Assembly (NCBI GenBank): GCA_025055115.1
Contig: JANWYJ010000064.1
Coordinates: forward strand, 1 to 64,000
Length of the DNA: 64,000 nt
From: Gemmata sp.
GTDB taxonomy: Bacteria > Planctomycetota > Planctomycetia > Gemmatales > Gemmataceae
Direction: 5' to 3'
Shown here: positions 56,112 to 64,000 of the stretch, in pieces
How positions within the stretch are numbered: position 1 is the stretch's first letter
Layout of the letters: each line of letters begins with the position of its first letter
Position numbers and translations under genes: made by a program
The notes under the pieces: generated by a model
Databases searched by the model: none
What the model was told of the DNA's origin: nothing
Seen by the model: only the letters and a program-made list of their open reading frames with translations

Positions 56112-56225
56112 GATGAACTCCCAAAAGTCGGACTCACATTAACATTAGGCTACATCATGAGGGAAATCATCAAAACTTTGGTGTGCTCAGAGGCACGCTC
56201 TGGCTGGAGATGATAAACGCACGAT

Positions 56226-56335
56226 CAAAAATTCTCACGTCAGGAGAAATCCACCCAAAAATTTTCACGTCAGGAGAAATCTGCCGAATCGGTCGCTCGG
56301 CCCGTGGCGAATCGATTCATGGCGAATCGATTCAT
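56226..56335. repeat. Two repeat pairs: 26-bp at 30-bp offset; 15-bp tandem ggcgaatcgattcat
   Basis: 56226-56251/56256-56281 (25/26); 56306-56320/56321-56335. Confidence 0.9.
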
Positions 56336-56472
56336 CGCGTCCGTATCGGCATCTTCATCGGCATCTTCTTTCAGATGAGGCCATAATCTGTGTTGCACAG
56401 AAAACCCCGTTCGATCGACTTCCCGACGGCCAATCGCCCTTGCGCATGATAGATTTGACCTAATCGCGTTGC

Positions 56473-58092
56473 GTGGAACAATTGGGTTTTGCCGCGACGC
56501 GGGAGTGGAGGATGAGGCTCGTGAAACGTCCCCTGCGGCTGCGCGGCATCAGCGGCGACATCAAGGGGCGGGTTTGGGAATCGGATACACTCCTGCGGGC
56601 CGGCCGGCTCGGCTCGCTCGAAATCGTCTTAGACGACAGCTCCGTCAGTCGCCGGCACGCGGAGATTCGCCATCATGACGACGGCTGGTACGTTCGTGAC
56701 CTGGAAAGCACCAATGGCACCTATGTCAATGGGGTTCGGATTGGTCCTGGTGAGCAGCCGCTGAAGGCACGCGACATCGTCCAGTTCGGCAAGGTTGCCT
56801 TCATTGTGGAAATGACCGAGGCCATGCCCGACGGGCCGCCGTCGAATCAGCACGTCATTGCCGCGACCCACTCCACGTTTGAAGAAGGTATCCGCCGCTT
56901 AGCCTACGACCGCAACCACATGCCGCGGCCTGGTGAGCAACTCGAAGCGTTGCTGCGGGCGGGCCAACACTTCGTCAACCTGCATAGTGAAGATCAACTC
57001 CTCAATGCGGTTCTCAACGATGCCGTCAGCGTCTTGGAAGCCCAACGCGGGGCTATTGTGCTGGCTGAAGGCAGCGGCACCGAACCAAAACTCCGCCTCA
57101 GAGCCTTAGCCACAGGTCAGGGCGAACCACCCGGACGTTTTCATTATTCCAAAAAGCTGGCCACCCGCTGCTTCACCAGCGGTGTATCCCTTCTGTACAG
57201 CACCCTCACCGGCGACGAAGGCACCCAAGCTTCCCAAAGCATCACCGATGGCGCCATGGCCAGTGTCATGTGTGTGCTGCTCCGCACCCCGCGCAAGCGG
57301 TTGGGCGTGTTGCACCTGGATCGGTCGTTTTGGCAAAAACCCTTCACAGAAGACGACTTATATCTCGCCGACGCTCTCGCCGCCCACGTTTCGGCGGCCA
57401 TCGAAAGTGCCCAATTACTGCGACGGCAGAAAGAACAGTTCCTCAAAACCGTCACGGTTCTCGCCCAAGCCGTCGAACTCCGCGACGACTACACCGGCAA
57501 CCACACGCAGCGGGTCACACGCTACGCCACACTGCTGGCCCAACGGCTGGAATTGCCCGAAGATCAGCTGGAGTTGATCAAACTCGGCGGTCCGCTCCAC
57601 GACATTGGCAAAATCGGTATCGACGACGCCATCCTCCGCAAACCCGGCCGCCTGACACCAGAAGAATACGAAATCATGAAAACCCACACCCTCAAAGGTG
57701 CGGAAATTCTTTCGTCCATTCCCGAAATGGAACCGATTATCCCCATCGTTCGCAGCCACCATGAACGCTGGGATGGGGGGGGGTATCCCGATGGTCTGGT
57801 CGGTCCGGCGATTCCCCTGTTGGCCCGGATTGTCGCTGTCGCGGATGCCTTTGACGCTATGACCTCGCACCGGCCGTATCACGAGAATCAACGCGGCAAA
57901 TCGCCCGCCTGGGCGTTCGCGGAAGTGGAGCGGCAACTGGGCAAACAATTCGATCCGGTCGTCGGCGGCGCTTTCCTCGCCATCCGCAACGAAGTCCTTC
58001 AGGCCATGCTGGAACTGCTGCCCGACGTTCAACTCGATATGGCCGAACCGGTTACAGCGGCTGGCCACTACGTCGCCGACCCCCGGGGCTGA
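56473..58092 (+). CDS. FHA-GAF-HD-GYP domain protein
   Basis: FHA (LGSLEIVLDDSSVSRRHAEI, STNGTYVNG), GAF-like region, HD-GYP (DDYTGNHTQRVTRYA, LGGPLHDIGKIGI, HHERWDGGGYPDGL). Confidence 0.92.
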   Translation: MEQLGFAATREWRMRLVKRPLRLRGISGDIKGRVWESDTLLRAGRLGSLEIVLDDSSVSRRHAEIRHHDDGWYVRDLESTNGTYVNGVRIGPGEQPLKARDIVQFGKVAFIVEMTEAMPDGPPSNQHVIAATHSTFEEGIRRLAYDRNHMPRPGEQLEALLRAGQHFVNLHSEDQLLNAVLNDAVSVLEAQRGAIVLAEGSGTEPKLRLRALATGQGEPPGRFHYSKKLATRCFTSGVSLLYSTLTGDEGTQASQSITDGAMASVMCVLLRTPRKRLGVLHLDRSFWQKPFTEDDLYLADALAAHVSAAIESAQLLRRQKEQFLKTVTVLAQAVELRDDYTGNHTQRVTRYATLLAQRLELPEDQLELIKLGGPLHDIGKIGIDDAILRKPGRLTPEEYEIMKTHTLKGAEILSSIPEMEPIIPIVRSHHERWDGGGYPDGLVGPAIPLLARIVAVADAFDAMTSHRPYHENQRGKSPAWAFAEVERQLGKQFDPVVGGAFLAIRNEVLQAMLELLPDVQLDMAEPVTAAGHYVADPRG

Positions 58093-58221
58093 GTCGCTGC
58101 GGACCATGGGGCGCAGTCGCTCCGAGGCATTCCCACAAACCACTTTGTCGCATGATTCACACAGTCGGTATCGCCGTACCGACTGTGGGCCAGCAGGGAC
58201 TCCGAGGAGAGAAAAAAGGGA

Positions 58222-58412
58222 GTCGGTGCGGAAAGTCCGGGGGATTGGGTGGAGAGGGGTTGTTCGCGGTGCTCAACAGTGTAGGCAAGCTGCGTCGGTG
58301 CGGAAAGTCCGGGGGATTGGGTGTTGCGAGGAGGAAGCGTAAGCGTTGCTGAATCAATCAGCGTTGCTGAATAACCTTGGTTTGGTCGGTGCGGAAAGTC
58401 CGGGGGATTGGG
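58222..58412. repeat. 28-bp repeat gtcggtgcggaaagtccgggggattggg x3
   Basis: 58222-58249, 58294-58321, 58385-58412 (offsets 72 and 91). Confidence 0.95.
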
Positions 58413-58429
58413 CGGGGAGGGAGCGGCGA

Positions 58430-58456
58430 GCGACCTGGGAAGACTTCCCAGGTCGC
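58430..58456. terminator. Probable bidirectional terminator between convergent HD-GYP and fusA genes
   Basis: gcgacctgggaag-a-cttcccaggtcgc, 13-bp perfect arms; no clear T tract. Confidence 0.5.
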
Positions 58457-58484
58457 CCCATGGCGGGTCAAGGAATAGGGGGGG

Positions 58485-60647
58485 CTACTTCTTTTTGGCG
58501 TCGGGTTTGGGGATATCGGCCAATTCGAGCGGCACCGGGGCGTAGTGGCTGAACTCCATGGAGAAGCTGGCTTGACCTTTGGTGGCACTGCGCAGGTCGC
58601 TGGTGTAACCAAAGAGGTTGGCCAGTGGGACTTTCGCCACCACCGTGGCCACCCCCTTATCCTCACTGGTTTCTTCGATGATCCCCCGTTTGCTACTGAT
58701 ATTGCCGGTGATCTGCCCTTGGTATTCCTTGGGCGAAACCACCACAACTTTCATAATCGGTTCGAGCAATTGAATGCCGGCCTTCTCCTGGGCTTCGCGG
58801 AAGGCTTCGAGAGCGCACAGGAAGAAGGCATCTTGCGAAGAGTCCACTTCGTGATATTTCCCGAAGTGCAGGTCGAACTCCAGATCGACAAACGGGAACG
58901 GATACTTGTACCCTTTTTTGGCTCCTTCGCGTAACCCCTCTTCCACGCTGGGGATATATTCTTTGGGGATCGCACCTTGGGTGATGTTGTTGACAAAGTA
59001 GATATTGTTGGGGTCCGGCTTGATCTTCGGGTCGTTGAGTTCCTCGATTTGCCGGATTTTCTCCTCGATCTGTTCGGGGGTCAGGGGTGTGTATTTGACG
59101 TTGATGACGGCGAATTTGCCGCGACCACCGGTTTGCTTGATGAACTTGTATTCCAAATCGACCTGGCGGGCGAGCGTTTGCCGGTAGGCGACGCGCGGTT
59201 TGCCCAGTTGGATCAATTCCGTGTTTTCTTGAGGAATTCCCAAAGCACGTTTGAGTTTTTCGATGGAGATTTCCAGGTGCAACTCGCCCATCCCTGAAAG
59301 GATGGTTTCCTTGGTTTCTTCATCGGTGTGGGCTTTGAGTGTGGGGTCGTCGCGCACCAGGCGGCTGAGCGCTTCGCCGACTTTGCCGGCATCGAGCGTT
59401 TTGGCGAAGCTGAGCGATTGTGAAATGACCGGTTTGGGGAACTGGATGGCCTCCAGCGCCACGGGGTTTTCTGGGTCGCAGAGGGTATTGCCAGTGAAGG
59501 TCTCTTTCAGGCCAATGCCCGCGATAATATCACCCGGGCCGGCTTTTTCCAACTCGATGCGTTTGTCGCCCATCATCCGGTAGAAGCGGGCGATGCGCTC
59601 TTTCTTGCCGTTGCTGGTGTTGAGATAGGTTTCGCCCGGCTTCATCTCCCCGGAGTAGATGCGGATGTAGACGAGGTCGCCGGTGGGTTCAGCGACCGTC
59701 TTAAACGCTAACGCCGCCAGGGGTTCCTTCGGGTCGGGCTTGCGGGTGACCACGTCTTTAGTCTTCGGATGAATCCCTTCAACCGGGGGACGATCGAGGG
59801 GGCTGGGCAAACAATCCACGATCAGGTCCAACAGGTGTTGAACCCCGTGGAAGTTCTTGCTGCTGCCGCAGTGGACGGGCGTGAAAACGCCTTCGAGTGT
59901 CCCTTTGCGAAGCGCTTTGCGGATAAGGTCTTCGGGAACGTCTTTGCCTTCGAGAATCAGCTCGGTGATCTCATCGCTGACTGCGGAGATGGCATCGAGC
60001 ATCTGTTCGCGGCGTTTCGTCGCTTCCTCCAAGTATTTGTCGGGAATATCGTTCACGAAGAATTTCCGGTTGGTCTTATCGTTGAGGTCGCGGGTGATGA
60101 GCTTCATCTGGATGAGGTCGATAATCCCTTCCAGCGAAGTATCTTGCCCCGCGGGGATGGTGACCGCCACCGGATTGGCCCCGAGTTTGGTTTTCATCTG
60201 CTCGACACAGCCCCAGAAGTCGGCCCCCATGCGGTCGAGCTTGTTTACGTAGGCCAAGCGGGGCACTTTGTACTTATTCGCTTGTCGCCAAACGGTTTCC
60301 GACTGCACTTCCACCCCACCTTTGGCGCAGAAGACGCCCACGGCCCCATCCAACACCCGCAAGCTCCGCTCCACTTCCGCGGTGAAGTCCACGTGGCCCG
60401 GGGTATCGATGATGTTGATGGTCACCGGTTGGCCGGTCCGGTCGGCCCAGTCGACCGAAACGGCGGCGGAGTTGATGGTGATGCCTTTTTGCCGTTCGAG
60501 AGGGTCGAAGTCGGTGGTCGTATCCCCCGTGTCGACATCGCCCACTTTGTGTTTGGTGCCGCTATAGTACAGAATCCGCTCGGTGGTGGTGGTTTTGCCC
60601 GCGTCCACGTGAGCCATGATTCCGATATTGCGTACTCGGTCGAGCAT
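58485..60647 (-). CDS. fusA: Elongation factor G
   Basis: RNIGIMAHVDAGKTTTTERILYYSG, DTPGHVDFTAEVERSLRVLDGAVGVF, YVNKLDRMGADF. Confidence 0.95.
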   Translation of the reverse strand: MLDRVRNIGIMAHVDAGKTTTTERILYYSGTKHKVGDVDTGDTTTDFDPLERQKGITINSAAVSVDWADRTGQPVTINIIDTPGHVDFTAEVERSLRVLDGAVGVFCAKGGVEVQSETVWRQANKYKVPRLAYVNKLDRMGADFWGCVEQMKTKLGANPVAVTIPAGQDTSLEGIIDLIQMKLITRDLNDKTNRKFFVNDIPDKYLEEATKRREQMLDAISAVSDEITELILEGKDVPEDLIRKALRKGTLEGVFTPVHCGSSKNFHGVQHLLDLIVDCLPSPLDRPPVEGIHPKTKDVVTRKPDPKEPLAALAFKTVAEPTGDLVYIRIYSGEMKPGETYLNTSNGKKERIARFYRMMGDKRIELEKAGPGDIIAGIGLKETFTGNTLCDPENPVALEAIQFPKPVISQSLSFAKTLDAGKVGEALSRLVRDDPTLKAHTDEETKETILSGMGELHLEISIEKLKRALGIPQENTELIQLGKPRVAYRQTLARQVDLEYKFIKQTGGRGKFAVINVKYTPLTPEQIEEKIRQIEELNDPKIKPDPNNIYFVNNITQGAIPKEYIPSVEEGLREGAKKGYKYPFPFVDLEFDLHFGKYHEVDSSQDAFFLCALEAFREAQEKAGIQLLEPIMKVVVVSPKEYQGQITGNISSKRGIIEETSEDKGVATVVAKVPLANLFGYTSDLRSATKGQASFSMEFSHYAPVPLELADIPKPDAKKK

Positions 60648-60872
60648 CGTCGTTGTCACCGGGGAAAAACCGGCTCCTTCACCTACAAGAGAAATAAACT
60701 GAGCCGCCTCCGCGGGCGGCTTGACATTCCGACACAAGTGGGAGGGATTGGGTGTGTCACTACTGAACCCCTTCCCGTCATCTTACTCCCTGGGAAGGGA
60801 TACAGACCGCAGTGATACTATATCGTATCGCAGAATGAAGAAACGTCCATACCGATTGAATGAAGCCTCTGT

Positions 60873-61234
60873 GAAGGCGGAGCGAATTCTGTGCCGTCGT
60901 GATCACGCCCAGCTTGACGGTAGCGGAAGCTGAGCCGCCAAAGGAAGGTGGCGTGAACTCTATGCTGTCGTGATCGCTGGTCCATCATCCGTGACCGGCA
61001 TGCCAGGGGCGTGTTGGGAAGGCGGTGCGAATCCGACGTCGCGATGATCAGACTGATAGGCTGATCAGACTGATAAGCTGATGAAACCTGTTGGAACTAC
61101 CTAAGATCGCATGATGCGAATGCTGCGTCGTCATGATCGGTGCGAATGCTGCGTCGTCATGATCGGACTGATAGGGGTATCGAAGTCAGTGCCTTCAGCG
61201 TGGGGAGGGCTGTGTATTCGGCGTCGTCATGATC
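60873..61234. repeat. Degenerate repeat array upstream of the alpha/beta hydrolase, period ~70-74 bp
   Basis: ~32-bp module at 60873, 60944, 61018; 26-bp perfect tandem 61115-61140/61141-61166; further copy ~61211-61234 containing the ATG. Confidence 0.8.
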
Positions 61235-62446
61235 GGGTCGCGAATCCAAACTCTGACTGTTGCGTTACTTATGCTGATGGTCGCACTGGGCAGCACTCCC
61301 CTGATAGCGGTCGCCGGCCGCACGCGCCAGACCCGACGGGTGGCCCTGCGCCGCAGTGCCGCGGCGGTGTTGTTCCTCTCGGGTGGCCTGGGAATCACCA
61401 GCACGCTGAGCGGCGCAGTCGATGGGATCAGCGGTGGGGCATTCGTGATGCTGGCCACAGTTGCCGGCTTGGTGTTCGTCTGGAGCTGTAAGGCATGCTC
61501 GGGGTTGCCCTCCGCGGATGGGGCCGCGGCAGCAGTTGGGGCCGTGACAGCCGTTTCTTCACATCTCGTTTCTTCGCATATCATTGTGCAGCAAGAACTT
61601 GCGTGCACCAATACGAGCACGCCGTCCGATACGCTCGAAGATGAGTATGTTCGGTTACTGATTCAGTTGGTCACTCGCTGCGATCTCCGCATTCCGCGGC
61701 CGGAAGCCCGAGCCACGCGGGCACAAGTTCAACAATGGCTCGAATTGATTGCCGAATCTGCCGATTACCGCCACGTCGGGCGTGGTAGTGGTCGGCAATG
61801 GCGACACCTCCTGATCGGCCGGCTGAATCCGAATCACCTGTACAGTTATCATCCACCGGCCAAGGAAGCGGGGCCATGTCGGGGCTTGTTGGTCTTTCTC
61901 CACGGACACGGCCTGAATTATCTTTTTGTGTTGCATGCACTTCGGCCGATTTGTGACGCACTGCGCCTGATTCTGCTGATGCCGTCGTTCGGCTATGGGA
62001 ACTGGGAAGCTCCCGGGGGGGTGGAAGCGATCCTCCAGGCGGTGGAATGGGGCCTCCGCCGTTGGAATGGGAACTCCCCCCGGGTGCTGCTCGCAGGATT
62101 GTCGCAAGGGGGGGCTGGGGTGAGCCGGGCGGCGCGGCAGCAGCCGACGCGATTTACCGGATTGGTCTTCATTTCGGCAACGATGGAACTGAGCGTGATC
62201 GGTTCCCCCGAGTTCGCCTCAGGCTGGCACGGACGACCGGTACTGGTGATTCAAGGGGAACAAGATGCCAACGTTCGCCCAGCCGCGGTGACCGCGGCGA
62301 CACAACGGATGACCGCCGACGGGGTGTTGGTCACCGAATACCGGGTGCCCCACGCCGGGCACTTCCTGTTTTTTGCTCAATCGGCGGAACTGGCTGAACG
62401 GATTATCGACTGGGCGCAACCTCTTTTGGAGCCGTCATCGTCATAA
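61229..62446 (+). CDS. Alpha/beta hydrolase (start uncertain)
   Basis: GLLVFLHGHGLNYLF, RVLLAGLSQGGAGVSRAA nucleophile elbow, HAGHFLFF; hydrophobic N-terminus. Confidence 0.7.
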   Translation: MIGSRIQTLTVALLMLMVALGSTPLIAVAGRTRQTRRVALRRSAAAVLFLSGGLGITSTLSGAVDGISGGAFVMLATVAGLVFVWSCKACSGLPSADGAAAAVGAVTAVSSHLVSSHIIVQQELACTNTSTPSDTLEDEYVRLLIQLVTRCDLRIPRPEARATRAQVQQWLELIAESADYRHVGRGSGRQWRHLLIGRLNPNHLYSYHPPAKEAGPCRGLLVFLHGHGLNYLFVLHALRPICDALRLILLMPSFGYGNWEAPGGVEAILQAVEWGLRRWNGNSPRVLLAGLSQGGAGVSRAARQQPTRFTGLVFISATMELSVIGSPEFASGWHGRPVLVIQGEQDANVRPAAVTAATQRMTADGVLVTEYRVPHAGHFLFFAQSAELAERIIDWAQPLLEPSSS

Positions 62447-62496
62447 GTTGAACTTGATATGAGACTTGCGGCGATGACGGCCCGGCTGCACAAACC

Positions 62497-62587
62497 GTGA
62501 TCATCCGCCACGGGCGCCTGCGGGTGGTATTGTCGTCCGCGGAACGTCACTGCATGCTGAAATCGGCAAGTGATCATCCGCCACGGG
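62497..62587. repeat. 18-bp direct repeat gtgatcatccgccacggg, offset 73 bp
   Basis: 62497-62514 and 62570-62587. Confidence 0.9.
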
Positions 62588-62652
62588 GCCAGGATGACCA
62601 CAGCTACGACCACCACGGATCCCGGCGTCTGCCGTGAGGGCCTTCGCCGGGG

Positions 62653-63999
62653 TCACATGGCCATGATGACCGTCTTCACTTCGGTGTACAATTGCAGAGC
62701 GTATTGCCCCAGTTCGCGGCCGATCCCGCTCATTTTGAAGCCACCAAAGGGTGCCCCGGCATCGAAGACATCGTAGCAGTTCACCCAAACCGTACCGGCA
62801 CGCAGGCCGTTGGAGAGTCGCAGGGCCTTTTGAATGTCCTTCGTCCATACGGCCGCCGCCAAGCCATAGGTCGTGCGATTGCCGCGGGCGAGTACTTCTT
62901 CGGGGTCTTTAAACTTCAGAATACTCATGACCGGGCCGAAGATTTCTTCCTGAGCGATCTTCATGTCGTCCTGAACGTCGGTAAAGACCGTGGGTTGGAT
63001 GAAGTAGCCCTGATCGCCCACGCGGCGGCCACCGACGAGCAGTTTCGCTCCTTCTTTTTGGCCCGCTTCGATGTAGCTCATGACCCGGTCGAATTGTTCT
63101 TGGCTGACTTGCGGTCCTTGTTCGGTGTCCGGCAGGAACGGGTCGCCAACTTTGCGGCTTTTCGCCTTGGCGACTATCTTCTCCACGAATTCGTCGTATG
63201 CGCTTTCTTGCACAAACAGCCGCGAACCGGCGACGCAGCATTGCCCCTGATTGAAGAACAGGCCGAAGTATGCCCCTTCCACGGCCGCGTCGAGATCGGC
63301 ATCGGCGAAGACGATATTGGGGGATTTGCCGCCCAGTTCGAGCGAAACCCGCTTGAGGTTGGATTGGGCCGCCGCGGTCATCACGATCTGGCCGGTGGTG
63401 GTTTCCCCGGTGAAGGCGATTTTATCCACATCCCGATGCGACGCGAGAGCGGCCCCCGCGGTGGGTCCAAAGCCGGGCACCACGTTGATCACCCCATCGG
63501 GGAAGCCAACGTCCTGGGCTAATTGGGCGACTCGCAAGGCGGTCAGCGGGGTTTGCTCGGCGGGTTTCAAGACAATGGTATTGCCGCAGGCGAGGGCCGG
63601 TGCCCACTTCCACGCTTGCATCAAAAGGGGGAAGTTCCACGGGATGATCTGCCCCACCACGCCAACCGGTTCATGCCGGGTATAGCAAAAGTACGGTCCG
63701 TTGATCGGAATGGTTTGGCCGAAGTTTTTGTCGGCCCAGCCGGCATAGTAGCGATAGCAGGCAATCGTCAGCGGTAAATCGGCGGTGAGCGAATCGGTGA
63801 TGGGCTTGCCGTTGTCGAGGGATTCGAGGGCGGCCAGTTCCTCTTTGTGTTTCTCGATGGCGTCGGCGAGTTTATGGAGCAAAAGGCCGCGTTCGGACGC
63901 ATTCATTTTCGGCCACGGACCGCTCTCAAACGCTTGCCGGGCCGCCTTCACAGCCCGATCGATATCGGCACAATCCCCCTCGGCGACGCGGCAAATCAC
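62653..63999 (-). CDS. Aldehyde dehydrogenase (truncated by window edge)
   Basis: [66 protein letters not shown]. Confidence 0.95.
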   Translation of the reverse strand: MICRVAEGDCADIDRAVKAARQAFESGPWPKMNASERGLLLHKLADAIEKHKEELAALESLDNGKPITDSLTADLPLTIACYRYYAGWADKNFGQTIPINGPYFCYTRHEPVGVVGQIIPWNFPLLMQAWKWAPALACGNTIVLKPAEQTPLTALRVAQLAQDVGFPDGVINVVPGFGPTAGAALASHRDVDKIAFTGETTTGQIVMTAAAQSNLKRVSLELGGKSPNIVFADADLDAAVEGAYFGLFFNQGQCCVAGSRLFVQESAYDEFVEKIVAKAKSRKVGDPFLPDTEQGPQVSQEQFDRVMSYIEAGQKEGAKLLVGGRRVGDQGYFIQPTVFTDVQDDMKIAQEEIFGPVMSILKFKDPEEVLARGNRTTYGLAAAVWTKDIQKALRLSNGLRAGTVWVNCYDVFDAGAPFGGFKMSGIGRELGQYALQLYTEVKTVIMAM

Positions 64000-64000
64000 T

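Noticed and set aside
58222-58412. Possible CRISPR array
   Set aside because: Only three repeats, unequal spacers (44 and 63 bp), no cas genes in window; kept only as a repeat

Overview
The window looks like a high-GC bacterial chromosome segment. By inference from gene content it is planctomycete, Gemmataceae-like: Hsp70 paralogues including a large form, DapL, MfnE/MfnF-like C1 genes, a giant secretin, ThuA and FHA-GAF-HD-GYP proteins. It encodes about 40 convincing proteins and one tRNA-Ala(CGC). The centrepiece is a type II secretion/pseudopilus locus at about 14.1-34.3 kb: gspE, F, G, H, I, J, K, an L/PilM-N-like protein, an M/PilO-like protein, a ~2328-aa secretin and a lipoprotein. The secretin appears to carry about 11 tandem periplasmic ring-type modules plus Gly-rich and Pro-rich tracts. 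Other loci include Hsp70/uncharacterised/DapL with overlapping reading frames, an MfnF/MfnE-like pair (methanofuran-type C1 cofactor synthesis), metH, metG, fusA and ilvN. The most unusual signal is not a gene. Intergenic DNA across the window is a mosaic of locus-specific short direct repeats. Many duplicate the 3' end of the adjacent gene including its stop codon, others duplicate Shine-Dalgarno/start regions, and at eight loci the pairs are offset by about 70-76 bp. No CRISPR array, transposase, integrase or phage gene was recognised. All calls come from reading sequence and translations by eye; no database search was run.
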